DNA of 18,513 nt from Cyanobium gracile_A. GTDB taxonomy: Bacteria; Cyanobacteriota; Cyanobacteriia; PCC-6307; Cyanobiaceae. Made by a program: the position numbers and the translations under genes. The DNA is taken from contig NZ_JAYGHY010000056.1 of assembly GCF_034931305.1 (NCBI RefSeq), forward strand, positions 1 to 18,513. Direction: 5' to 3'. Position 1 is the stretch's first letter; every line of letters begins with the position of its first letter. Below the pieces are notes generated by a model that made no database searches, was not told the origin of the DNA, and saw only the letters and a program-made list of their open reading frames with translations. Positions 6,162 to 13,364 of the stretch are shown here, piece after piece.

Positions 6162-7858
6162 TGCGGGCCTTCCCTCTGAGGCGGCCCTGGCTGCTGGGGG
6201 GCCTGGCCCTGCTGCTGAGCGCCCTGCTGGGGCTGCCGGCCTGGTCAGGGATCAGCCCTGTTCCTGCAGCCGGAGTCTCGGCACCACCGTCCGCCCGTGA
6301 AAGCCCCGGGCAGCGGTTTTCCGCGGGCAGCTACGAGCAGGCCAAGGTGCGGATCCTGGGGATCCCCGCCCTCACGGTGGCGGCGCCGGTGGTGGGTGAT
6401 CAGGGCGACGCGCCCGATGCCAGCCGCCGTGCCCTGGTGATCGAGGGCAATCTCGACCTCCTCTACGACCCCACCACCCTGTGCAGCGACGGCGAGTGGA
6501 TTGCGGAGGGAATCCTGCTGCAGGTACTGGGCGATCCGCTGGACCGGGCCTGCGTGAATTCCCCCCTCCAGGAACGTCGCCAGCGCAATCCCGCCGTGGC
6601 AGTGCACCGCCGCCGCCTTCCCGGCGGCGAGGTGGTGCTGGAGGCGGTGGTGCCGGAGCGCAGCGAGCCGCTGCCGCTGCTCACCGTCACCTATGCCGAT
6701 GCCGCCCTCAACGGCACCAACGCCTGGGATCTGGCGGAACGCTGGCGGCGGCGTCTCGAGAGCCGGCTGCTCTATGCGCGCCAGGCGACGGGGCCTGAGG
6801 CCCTCGCCCGACGCTGGCGCACCCTGCTGGCGCTCCAGCTGGTGGTGCTCGCGTTCACGGTGCTCACCTTCTGGCTCTGGCGGCGCAACCGCCGGCGGGT
6901 GTCCGGCGCGCCCCCCCGCCATCACCGGCGCCTTCTCGGCCAGCTGCTGCTGGTACTGGTGCTGGTCGAGCTCACGGCGCTGGTGGCCCTGGGGGTGATG
7001 GCCGTGCCCGGGGAGGTGCCCCTGGGCCTGGAGCTCCTCTTCCAACCCTTGCTGGCGGGCCTCAAGTTCCTGATCCTCGGTGCGGTGGCCCTGCTGGGCC
7101 GCTCCCTTGCCACCTTCCTGCTCAACCAGTGGGCCGACGGCGCCAGGGTGGCGGTGGAGGAGCAGGCCCGGCGGGAGCAGCGCCACCGCAGCCTGGTGCG
7201 GGTGACCCATCGCCTGATCGATCTGGCCAGCCTGATCCTGGCGGGGCTCTGGATTCTGATCGACATCCCCGGGGTGCGACAGGCCTCGGCGTCCCTGCTG
7301 CTGGCCGGTGGCGCCCTGCTGGGCGGCCTGGCGATCGTGTTCCAGGGGCTGCTGCGGGACTTCGCCGCCGGCCTCGCCGTGCTCATCGAAGACCGCTATG
7401 CCATCGGCGACTGGGTGGAGATCGGCGGTCTCGCCGGCGACGTGGTGGACGTGGGCGTCCTCAGCACCCAGCTGCGCTGTCTGGATCAGCGGGTGGCGGT
7501 GATCCAGAACAGCGCCTTCGACCGGGTGGTGAACCACACCAAACTGCGTTCCGGCAAGGAGGTGACTGTGCTGGTGTCGCACCGCTGCACCGGCATCGAT
7601 CGGGCGCTGGCGGTGGCGGCCGAGGAGCTCGAAGCCTTCCACGTCGATGCCACCTGGGGGCCGCGCCTGCTGGCGCCGCCCCTTCTGCGGGGCGTCAGTG
7701 CCACCGGTCCGCTCGGCATCACCGTGAGCATCCTGCTGACCACCGTGGCCGGCGAGCAGTGGGCCTGCTCCCGCGAGCTGAGAAGGCGGCTGGTGGCCCG
7801 CTTTCAGCAGGAGGGCATTCCCCTGGCCGATGGCCTCGAACTGGCCGGCAGGCCCTGA
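6161..7858 (+). CDS. MscS-type mechanosensitive channel with periplasmic N-terminal domain
   Basis: A 565-residue membrane protein. Residues 1-30 form a likely signal peptide or first helix (LRRPWLLGGLALLLSALLG). A periplasmic domain of about 190 residues follows, with two cysteines, C108 and C131, that could form a disulfide. Predicted helices lie near 222-240, 258-280, 290-322 and 348-367. The MscS pore helix and start of the beta domain follow (about 375-420: ASLLLAGGALLGGLAIVFQGLLRD, then YAIGDWVEIGGLAGDV), with PN-like loop IQNSAF and a C-terminal cytoplasmic cage. The Gly/Ala-rich packing of the pore helix matches E. coli MscS. Such channels release solutes on hypo-osmotic shock. The start overlaps the moaB stop. 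The size resembles the extended MscM/YbdG-like members; the periplasmic domain is unlike any I can name. Confidence 0.9.
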   Translation: MRAFPLRRPWLLGGLALLLSALLGLPAWSGISPVPAAGVSAPPSARESPGQRFSAGSYEQAKVRILGIPALTVAAPVVGDQGDAPDASRRALVIEGNLDLLYDPTTLCSDGEWIAEGILLQVLGDPLDRACVNSPLQERRQRNPAVAVHRRRLPGGEVVLEAVVPERSEPLPLLTVTYADAALNGTNAWDLAERWRRRLESRLLYARQATGPEALARRWRTLLALQLVVLAFTVLTFWLWRRNRRRVSGAPPRHHRRLLGQLLLVLVLVELTALVALGVMAVPGEVPLGLELLFQPLLAGLKFLILGAVALLGRSLATFLLNQWADGARVAVEEQARREQRHRSLVRVTHRLIDLASLILAGLWILIDIPGVRQASASLLLAGGALLGGLAIVFQGLLRDFAAGLAVLIEDRYAIGDWVEIGGLAGDVVDVGVLSTQLRCLDQRVAVIQNSAFDRVVNHTKLRSGKEVTVLVSHRCTGIDRALAVAAEELEAFHVDATWGPRLLAPPLLRGVSATGPLGITVSILLTTVAGEQWACSRELRRRLVARFQQEGIPLADGLELAGRP

Positions 7859-7866
7859 TCAGGGCC
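7851..7866. terminator. Perfect 16-bp palindrome across two convergent stop codons
   Basis: GGCCCTGATCAGGGCC is fully self-complementary and its centre, TGATCA, is the channel gene TGA (7856-7858) joined to the TGA of the opposite-strand gene (7861-7859). RNA from either strand would fold into a 6-bp GC-rich stem with a GATC loop. There is no T-tract. A bidirectional termination or 3'-end stability role is plausible. Confidence 0.45.
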
Positions 7867-8317
7867 GCGCCGACCCGCGCGGATCGCGCCAGAGCAGCAG
7901 ACCCTGGGTGCGGACGGTGTGGAAATCGCTCGCCCGGCCGTCCCCCCGGCCGGTCAGGCCCCCGTCTGGGGCAGCGATCACCGTGCCATCTTCATCGAAG
8001 AGCACGCTGTACTGATCGCAGCACTGGGGGGGCAGGTAGTACACCAACCGGCCCCGGTAGAGGTAGCGCCACACCGACTGGGGCGGGTTGCCCATCGGCT
8101 GGGTCTTCAACTGTTGGATCAGCCGCTGGAGCCACGGCGGCCGGGGCGCCGGTGCCGAGGCGGTGGGGGCGGCAGGGGAGTGGGGTCCCGCCAGGGTGTC
8201 GGATCCGATCAGGGCGGTGGAGGCAACAACCGCTGCACAGGCCGCCCCAAGCAGCGCCCGCCCCCGAGCCAGCCGTGGCGACGCCGCTGGGCTCCTTCTC
8301 AGGCTGGGGTTTGGCAT
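7859..8317 (-). CDS. Small secreted conserved protein (DUF6970-like)
   Basis: A 152-residue protein with a typical export signal: positive N-terminus (RRSPAASPRLARGR), hydrophobic core ALLGAACAAVVASTALIG (about 21-38), then a Pro/Ala-rich linker to residue 62. The mature domain (63-145) holds WRYLYRGRLVYYLPPQCCD, with adjacent cysteines C99 and C100, and APDGGLTGRGDGR. This resembles the small extracytoplasmic domain annotated DUF6970, where the CC pair and the DGGxxGxGD segment recur; that link is from memory and not searched. Function is unknown. The ATG at 8317 is chosen over a TTG at 8326. The stop abuts the channel stop on the other strand, and the start is only 39 bases from the divergent deaminase start. 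Confidence 0.75.
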   Translation of the reverse strand: MPNPSLRRSPAASPRLARGRALLGAACAAVVASTALIGSDTLAGPHSPAAPTASAPAPRPPWLQRLIQQLKTQPMGNPPQSVWRYLYRGRLVYYLPPQCCDQYSVLFDEDGTVIAAPDGGLTGRGDGRASDFHTVRTQGLLLWRDPRGSARP

Positions 8318-8344
8318 CGCTGCCAAGGTTACGCTGAACCGGCC

Positions 8345-8350
8345 GAGGGA
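8345..8350 (+). promoter_or_regulatory. Shine-Dalgarno for the guanine deaminase
   Basis: GAGGGA lies 6 bases ahead of the ATG at 8357. It fixes the start of a gene whose frame stays open for more than 400 bases upstream. A TACGCT (8330-8335) of the TANNNT -10 type lies just upstream, without a convincing -35 box. Confidence 0.6.
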
Positions 8351-8356
8351 AAGTTC

Positions 8357-8848
8357 ATGGCTTCATCGTTAGCGGAGCATGAGACGTTCATCCGCCAGGC
8401 CATCGAACTCTCTCGCAAAGCTGGCCTGGAGTACGGCACCGGCGGGGCCTTCGGCGCGGTGATCGTCAAGGATGGGGTGATCATCTCCCAGGGGATGAAC
8501 CGTGTCGTGGCCAGCCATGATCCCACCTGGCACGGGGAAATGGAGGCGATTCGGCTGGCCTGCATCACCCTGCAGAGTTTCAAACTGCCCGGCTGCATTC
8601 TCTATACCTCCGCCGAGCCCTGCCCGATGTGCATGGCCACCTGCTACTGGGCAGGAATCGAGGAGGTTTACTACGCCGCTACGGTGGACGATGCCCTCGA
8701 ATACGGTGATTTCGATGATCGCCCGATCTACGAGCAGCTGGCCCTGCCCAAGGAACAACGCTCGATCCGCCTTACCCAGATCCTGAGGCAAGAGGCGGTG
8801 GAGGTCTGGAAGGAGTACCAGGCCAAGCCCGACCGGGTCCGCTACTGA
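8357..8848 (+). CDS. guaD: Guanine deaminase, GuaD-like (CDA superfamily)
   Basis: A 163-residue zinc-dependent deaminase. Zinc ligands and the catalytic acid are in HGE (H59, E61) and PCPMC (C89, C92), followed by MATCYWAGIEEVYYA. The downstream segment DDALEYGDFDDRPIYEQL and the C-terminal tail match Bacillus GuaD more closely than TadA or cytidine deaminases, so guanine to xanthine is the most likely reaction, in the cytoplasm. A different purine or pterin-like substrate remains possible. The start has a good Shine-Dalgarno (GAGGGA). The gene is flanked by a divergent secreted-protein gene and a convergent ABM-protein gene and has no purine-metabolism neighbours, so it probably stands alone. 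Confidence 0.9.
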   Translation: MASSLAEHETFIRQAIELSRKAGLEYGTGGAFGAVIVKDGVIISQGMNRVVASHDPTWHGEMEAIRLACITLQSFKLPGCILYTSAEPCPMCMATCYWAGIEEVYYAATVDDALEYGDFDDRPIYEQLALPKEQRSIRLTQILRQEAVEVWKEYQAKPDRVRY

Positions 8849-8857
8849 GGCGCGGCA

Positions 8858-8877
8858 CTGATCGGGAGGGCGATCAG
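8858..8877. terminator. Inverted repeat at the guaD / ABM-protein convergent junction
   Basis: CTGATC (8858-8863) and GATCAG (8872-8877) form a 6-bp stem with an 8-base loop (GGGAGGGC). The right arm contains the stop of the leftward gene. It is the only structure in the 25-base gap and lacks a T-tract, so a terminator role is tentative. Confidence 0.3.
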
Positions 8878-9539
8878 GCGCTGGTGGCGGGCAGGGCCCG
8901 GAACAACTGCAACATCAGCACCAGACTCGCCAGGATCGCCGCCAGGGTCAGCCTGTCGCCGCGCTGGCTCCCCGTGCCCTCCAGCCAGGGCTGGCAGCGC
9001 CGGCTGACCCAGGGCACCAGCCACCAGCCGGTGAGCGCCACGGTGCAGACATTGCCCAGGAGAAGGCCGGTGGGAGCATCGAGGGGCAGGGGCCGCAGCA
9101 GCACCCGCAGCACCGCCACGGTGGGGTAGAGCACCACCAGCACCAGCAGGTTCACCTTCCAGACGGGCACGGCGGCCCGGTCGGCCTCCCCCAGCCAGCG
9201 GGCGTAGCCCTCCCAGTCGGAGCGTCCTTCATAGCGGTAGCCGCCGCGCTCGGCTGCGCTGAGCAGATCGCGCCGTTCCTGGCAGTCCATCCAGCCCATG
9301 AACGCCCCGGGGGTGGTGAAACTCAGCTCCGATGCGTAGAGCAGCCGGCCCGCGTGGGGTTCGCGGCCCAGGGGCGCGGGGGCCGTTTCGGCCACGAAGC
9401 CCGGATGGCGGCGGGCCGCCGCCATCAGCCGGTCTTCCATCGCCAGGAACGCCGCCAGCCCCGCCGGTTCAACGCGATGCAGGAAGCGGTGGGTGAACGG
9501 TGGCGCCGTCTCGCTGGAGTGGGCGGGCGAGGCGGGCAT
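8874..9539 (-). CDS. ABM-domain protein with C-terminal membrane helices
   Basis: A 221-residue protein. Residues about 15-120 look like an antibiotic-biosynthesis-monooxygenase (ABM) ferredoxin-like domain: HRVEPAGLAAFLAMEDRL, HPGF, LLYASELSFTTPGAFMGWMDCQERRDLL. Three membrane helices follow: about 127-147 (after VPVWK, containing LLVLVVLYPTVAVL), 157-178 and 197-216. The arrangement, with a P-x-WK-x-x-LL segment entering the membrane, is typical of the small ABM-plus-membrane family; its function is not established. It is the third gene of the leftward operon, 34 bases after the permease, so it should be co-expressed with the ABC transporter. A link to the transported substrate is only inference. 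Confidence 0.8.
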   Translation of the reverse strand: MPASPAHSSETAPPFTHRFLHRVEPAGLAAFLAMEDRLMAAARRHPGFVAETAPAPLGREPHAGRLLYASELSFTTPGAFMGWMDCQERRDLLSAAERGGYRYEGRSDWEGYARWLGEADRAAVPVWKVNLLVLVVLYPTVAVLRVLLRPLPLDAPTGLLLGNVCTVALTGWWLVPWVSRRCQPWLEGTGSQRGDRLTLAAILASLVLMLQLFRALPATSA

Positions 9540-9573
9540 CGCGGCATCGCGGCGGCGGCCCCACCATGGGCCC

Positions 9574-11118
9574 TCAGGCCGCCGCCAGCCAGCGGCGGCG
9601 CGCCCGGTCGCTGAGGTCCTCGCCGAGCAGGGTGAGCAGGGCGTACACCGCCACCAGGGCCAACAGCTGGTCCCAGGCGAAGGAGCTCAGGCTTTCCAGC
9701 AACTGGCTGCCCAGGCCGGTCGCGCCCGCCAGGCCCACCACCACCGATTCCCGCAGGATCACATCGGCCCGGTAGGCGCCGTAGGCCAGGTAGGGCCGGG
9801 CCAGCCCGCTGAAGCGGCCGTAGAGCAAGGCCAGCCGCGGCCCGCTGCCGCCACAGGCCAGGGCCTCCTCGGTAGCCGGGTCGGTGGTATCGGCGCTCTC
9901 CAGCAGCAGCCGGCCCAGCACCCCCAGGTTGTGGAAACCCAGGGCCAGGGCGGCGGTGATCACCCCCGGCTGCAGCACGAACAGCAGCAGCAGGACGCTC
10001 AACGGCGGCGGCCACAGGCGCCCCAGGGCCCACAGCAGCCGCAACCCCTGCCGGGCCCAGCCCAGGGGTGCCACCAGCAGCAGCAGCAGCGGCGCCAGAC
10101 CCACCGCCAGGCTGGCCGCCAGGCCAGTGAGCAGCAGGGTGCCCCCCACCAGCCGCGGCCAGGGCAGGGCCAAGGTGGCGGCCCAGTCGCCCTCGCCCAG
10201 CCCCGGCAGGGGCTGCCAGTGGAGCAGGGCAGCCGGATCCACCCCCAGGCCACGGCCCACCAGAACGCAGAGGGGCACCAGGGCGGCCAGGATCAGCAGC
10301 ATCTCCCGGCTGCGTTCGCCCACCCCCCGCCGGGCCAGCACGAACCGGCCGGGCACCAGCCAGCGCCGGCGCAGCAGGCTGATGCCAGCCTCCAGGGCCA
10401 GCATCACCGCCAGCAGCAGCCACAGGCCGCTCCAGAGTTCATGGAACTCCAGTGACTGGAGCGTCAGCTTCAGATCGGTGCCCAGCCCCCCCAGCCCGAA
10501 CACCCCGAGCAGGGTGGCGCTGCGCAGGGCGCACTCCAGCCGGTAGCCGCCGTAGCTGAGCACCCCGGGCAGCAGGGCCGGCCCCAGGGCCGTGAGCAGG
10601 GCCGCCGGCGCCGGGGCGCCCGCCGCCCGCAGGGCCTCCAGGTTGGCGATGGGCAGGGCATCGAGCAGGTCGGACAGCACCCGCGCCACCAGGGCACCGA
10701 AGGGCAGGGCGATCGCCAGCACCGCCACCGCCGGCTGCAGCCCCACCAGCTGGAGCAGCAGCAGGCCCCAGATCAGCTCATGGATCGCCCTGGGGAGGGC
10801 CAGCAGCCGGCGGATCAGCTCCGCCGGCAGGGCGCTGCCGGTCAGCGTGCGCCACACCGTGCGGGAGCTGCACGCCCCCAGCACCAGGCCCAGCACCAGG
10901 CTGCCGGCCCAGCCCAGCAGGGCCATGCCGGCCGTCACCCCCAGCCCCTTCAGCAGCGACGCGAGCACCACCGGATCCAGCGAGGGGGTCACCGCCGCCA
11001 GCGCGAAGTTGCCGATCAGCTCCCAGCCGCCCCCGTGAACCAGCGGCGGTAGCAGGACGGCCAGGGGCACCAGCACCAGGGCCGGCAGCAGCATCAGCAG
11101 CGGCGCGGCCGGTTTCAC
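9574..11118 (-). CDS. Two-domain ABC transporter permease, PhnE-like
   Basis: A 514-residue permease made of two PhnE-type halves. The first half has its EAA-type ATPase-contact loop at about 161-189 (EALRAAGAPAPAALLTALGP, then LLPG). The second has one at about 418-446 (EEALACGGSGPRLALL) and ends in the phosphonate-permease style GATGLGSQLLESLSSFAWDQ (about 465-484) plus a basic tail, DRARRRW. About a dozen hydrophobic helices are spread along the chain. A single PhnE is normally about 260-290 residues and dimerises, so the fusion supplies both channel halves. The start is GTG at 11118, overlapping the ATPase TGA as GTGA, so the two are translationally coupled. No binding-protein gene is in this operon; the best partner is the PhnD-like protein at 15227-16177. 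Substrate is inferred to be an oxyanion, perhaps selenate or selenite. Confidence 0.9.
   Translation of the reverse strand: MKPAAPLLMLLPALVLVPLAVLLPPLVHGGGWELIGNFALAAVTPSLDPVVLASLLKGLGVTAGMALLGWAGSLVLGLVLGACSSRTVWRTLTGSALPAELIRRLLALPRAIHELIWGLLLLQLVGLQPAVAVLAIALPFGALVARVLSDLLDALPIANLEALRAAGAPAPAALLTALGPALLPGVLSYGGYRLECALRSATLLGVFGLGGLGTDLKLTLQSLEFHELWSGLWLLLAVMLALEAGISLLRRRWLVPGRFVLARRGVGERSREMLLILAALVPLCVLVGRGLGVDPAALLHWQPLPGLGEGDWAATLALPWPRLVGGTLLLTGLAASLAVGLAPLLLLLVAPLGWARQGLRLLWALGRLWPPPLSVLLLLFVLQPGVITAALALGFHNLGVLGRLLLESADTTDPATEEALACGGSGPRLALLYGRFSGLARPYLAYGAYRADVILRESVVVGLAGATGLGSQLLESLSSFAWDQLLALVAVYALLTLLGEDLSDRARRRWLAAA
10709..10716. repeat. HIP1 octamer (GCGATCGC)
   Basis: A perfect HIP1 core, extended to GGCGATCGCC at 10708-10717, inside the permease gene. 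I found only this copy by eye, whereas HIP1-rich cyanobacteria carry many per 10 kb; low density suits the marine/picocyanobacterial lineage. Confidence 0.75.
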
Positions 11119-11903
11119 GGCGTCGTGCCGTCGTAGAGGTCCGCCAGCAGGTCGGCGTCCACCCGGGCCACCGGCCCGTCGAACAGCACCCGGCCGTCCT
11201 TGAGGCAGATGGCCCGATCAAAACCATGGAGCAAGTCGGGCCGGTGCAGACTCAGCAGCAGGGCCCGGGGGGCAGTCGCCTGGGCCAGCAGCAGGGCCAG
11301 CAGCTCGGTGGCCAGGCGCGGATCGAGGCTGGCCAGGGGTTCATCGGCCAGCAGCAGGGTGGGCTCCTGGCGCAGCAGCCGGGCCATCGCCACCCGCTGG
11401 CGCTGGCCGCCGGAGAGGGCTGTCACCGGCTGTGTAAGCAGGGCCGGATCCAGGTCCATGGCCCGCAGGGCCGCTGCGCAGGCGTCGGTGTCGAGGGGCA
11501 GCAGCAGGTTGAGCAGGGCCTGGGGCCAGCCCCAGCGGGCCAGGCGGGCGGCGTTGAGGTTCTGCTGAACGGTCAACTCCTCGATCAGGCGCAGGTCCTG
11601 CCAGAGGGTGCCGATGCGGGCCTGCTGGCGGCGCCGGCCTCGGCGGGAGCGGGCGGGGGCCTGCCCCTCCCACAGCACCGTGCCCGCCACCGGCGCCAGC
11701 AGGCCGTTGGCCACCGCCAGCAGGGTGCTCTTGCCGGCGCCGCTGGCCCCCAGCAACGCCACCCGCTCGCCGGGGTCCAGGCTCAGGTCGACGTCCTCCA
11801 GCCGGGGCCGTTCGCGGCCGTTCACACGGATGCCCCGCAGCGCGAGCACGGCTGTGGAGGCGCCGGGGGCCATGGAGGACGGAGGGGGCGAAGCTCGATC
11901 CAC
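11115..11903 (-). CDS. ABC transporter ATP-binding protein, PhnC-like
   Basis: A 262-residue ABC ATPase. Motifs in order: Walker A GASGAGKST (52-60), Q-loop Q102 (TLWQDLRLIEELTV), signature LSGGQRQRV (163-171), Walker B LLLADEP (183-189), D-loop SLD, and H-loop H220. The segment around the Q-loop, and the two-domain PhnE-like partner, place it with PhnC-type importers. It would energise the permease encoded just downstream (GTGA overlap). The start is set at GTG 11903 because GAAGGA sits 8 bases upstream; an in-frame ATG at 11873 would give 252 residues and has no Shine-Dalgarno. It heads the three-gene leftward operon and is divergent from the DoxX-like gene across 83 bases. The substrate cannot be read from the ATPase. 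Confidence 0.92.
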   Translation of the reverse strand: MDRASPPPSSMAPGASTAVLALRGIRVNGRERPRLEDVDLSLDPGERVALLGASGAGKSTLLAVANGLLAPVAGTVLWEGQAPARSRRGRRRQQARIGTLWQDLRLIEELTVQQNLNAARLARWGWPQALLNLLLPLDTDACAAALRAMDLDPALLTQPVTALSGGQRQRVAMARLLRQEPTLLLADEPLASLDPRLATELLALLLAQATAPRALLLSLHRPDLLHGFDRAICLKDGRVLFDGPVARVDADLLADLYDGTTP

Positions 11904-11911
11904 GATGGCAG

Positions 11912-11917
11912 TCCTTC
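11912..11917 (-). promoter_or_regulatory. Shine-Dalgarno for the PhnC-like ATPase
   Basis: On the minus strand GAAGGA lies 8 bases before the GTG at 11903-11901. It favours that start over the ATG at 11873-11871, which is preceded by a pyrimidine-rich stretch. Confidence 0.5.
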
Positions 11918-11986
11918 GCCCATGGCCCCCTCACTCGTCAGGCCAGAGCGACGCCCAGCAGAATTCCCCTATCCCCACGGCCACCG

Positions 11987-12361
11987 ATGACGTCCTCCAC
12001 CGGGCCCAGGCCCTCCCTCCTCGATGGCATCGCCCGGGTGCTGCTGTGCCTGGTGTTCCTCCATGCCGTGATCGGCAAACTGACCGGATTCGCCGGGGTG
12101 GCCGGGATGATCGCCGGCCGGGGGCTGCCGCTGGCGCCGGTGCTGCTGGCGGCGGCCGTGGCCCTGATGCTGGTGGGGTCGGTGCTGGTGATCAGCGGCT
12201 ATCGGGTGCGGCTCGGGGCGATCCTGCTGCTGCTGTTCCTGGTGCCCACCACCCTGCTGTTCCACAACGATGTGGCCGACCCCCAGGAGCGGATCGCGCT
12301 GCTGAAGAACCTCTCGATCATGGGGGGCCTGCTGCTGGTGGCCGAGCGTCCCGCGGCCTGA
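11987..12361 (+). CDS. DoxX family membrane protein
   Basis: A 124-residue, four-helix membrane protein: helices at about 13-30 (IARVLLCLVFLHAVIGKL), 47-70 (LPLAPVLLAAAVALMLVGSVLVIS), 75-93 and 105-120. The first helix running into GKL, then a short Gly-rich segment before helix two, is the DoxX/DoxD pattern. Family members are thought to work with redox or sulfur-related partners in the membrane, but the role of most is unknown. The ATG at 11987 fits the family start; no clear Shine-Dalgarno is seen. It lies 33 bases before the cation efflux gene on the same strand and may be co-transcribed with it. Confidence 0.85.
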   Translation: MTSSTGPRPSLLDGIARVLLCLVFLHAVIGKLTGFAGVAGMIAGRGLPLAPVLLAAAVALMLVGSVLVISGYRVRLGAILLLLFLVPTTLLFHNDVADPQERIALLKNLSIMGGLLLVAERPAA

Positions 12362-12394
12362 CGGACAACGGCAGCACGGCCAGGCTGGTTCAAC

Positions 12395-13327
12395 ATGCCC
12401 CGGCAGGCTCCTCACCCCATGCCCTTCGCCTCCCCCCGCTCCTACATCCTTCTGTCGGTGGCGGCGGCGGTGGCCACCATCGTGCTCAAGACGGCTGCCT
12501 GGAGGATCACCGGCTCAGTGGGCCTGCTCTCGGATGCGATGGAATCCGGGGTGAATCTGGTGGCCGCCCTGGGGGCCTTCTGGGCGCTCAGCCTCGCCGC
12601 CAAGCCCGCCGACCGCACCCACCACTACGGCCACTTCAAGGCCGAGTACTTCTCCAGCGGCCTGGAGAGCGTGCTGATCGTGCTGGCCGCCCTGGCGATC
12701 ATCCACTCCGCCGTGGGCCGGCTGCAGGCTCCTGAGCCCCTGGAGCAACTGGGGCTGGGCATGGCCCTTTCCCTGGTGGCCACGGCACTCAACGGCCTGG
12801 TGGCCTGGGTGCTGCTGCGGGCCTCCCGCCACTTCCACTCGATCACCCTGCGGGCCGACGCCCACCACCTGTTCACCGACGTCTGGACCTCCTGCGGTGT
12901 GCTGGTGGGGATCGGCCTGGTGAAGCTCACCGGCCTGACGATCCTCGACCCGCTGATCGCCATCGCCGTGGCGCTCAACATCGCTTTCACCGGCTGGAAT
13001 CTGCTGCGTGAAACCGCCACCGACCTGCTCGACCGTTCCCTGCCCGTCGACGAACAGGACCGGCTGGAGGCTCTGCTGGCCTCCCGTGAAACCGAGGAGA
13101 TCCGTTTCCATGCCCTGCGCACGCGGGTGGCCGGATCACGCCGCTTCGTGGCCTTCCACGTGCTGGTGCCGGGGCAATGGACGGTCCAGGACGGCCATGA
13201 CCTCTGCGAGCAGCTGGAGCAGGAGATCGCCGTCGCCCTGCCCCGCAGCGATGTGCTCACCCACCTCGAGCCGATCGAGGATCCCAAAGCCTGGGACGAC
13301 CAGGGATTCCGCTGGGAAGAGGGTTGA
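12395..13327 (+). CDS. Cation diffusion facilitator (CDF) family transporter
   Basis: A 310-residue secondary metal exporter. The transmembrane region (about 15-205) has six helices, with the metal-site residues D47 in LLSDAMES and H158/D162 in HHLFTD; the first half-site reads DxxES rather than the HxxxD of CzcD/ZitB proteins. The HYGHFKAEY segment (77-85) is the usual cytoplasmic loop. The C-terminal domain (about 215-295) is the ferredoxin-like metal-sensing domain, with H255, H268 and H290 in characteristic places (FHVLVPG, DGHDLCEQLE, LTHLEP). It should export Zn, Fe, Mn or a similar divalent cation in exchange for protons at the inner membrane; the metal is not predictable. ATG 12395 is used; M9 at 12419 is an alternative start. 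Confidence 0.92.
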   Translation: MPRQAPHPMPFASPRSYILLSVAAAVATIVLKTAAWRITGSVGLLSDAMESGVNLVAALGAFWALSLAAKPADRTHHYGHFKAEYFSSGLESVLIVLAALAIIHSAVGRLQAPEPLEQLGLGMALSLVATALNGLVAWVLLRASRHFHSITLRADAHHLFTDVWTSCGVLVGIGLVKLTGLTILDPLIAIAVALNIAFTGWNLLRETATDLLDRSLPVDEQDRLEALLASRETEEIRFHALRTRVAGSRRFVAFHVLVPGQWTVQDGHDLCEQLEQEIAVALPRSDVLTHLEPIEDPKAWDDQGFRWEEG

Positions 13328-13364
13328 GCCCCATACGATCCAGACAGCAGCGAGCGCGTCCGCG

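Noticed and set aside
6245..7642. Long leftward open frame (465 codons) antisense to the MscS-type channel gene
   Set aside because: The translation is a His/Gln/Gly-rich shadow with no domain; the plus strand has a full channel with signal and pore motifs.
8311..8335. TTGGCA and TACGCT as a -35/-10 promoter for the guanine deaminase
   Set aside because: The spacing is only 13 bases, too short for a sigma-70 promoter; only the TACGCT alone is mentioned, as weak.
10075..10090. Run of five CAG units
   Set aside because: On the coding strand this is a poly-leucine stretch (CTG codons) in a permease helix; it is ordinary codon bias, not a tandem-repeat locus.
9574..11903. Calling the ATPase-permease pair a phosphonate importer with C-P lyase
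   Set aside because: No phn catabolic genes occur in the window and the only binding protein is of the selenium-associated PhnD-like type.
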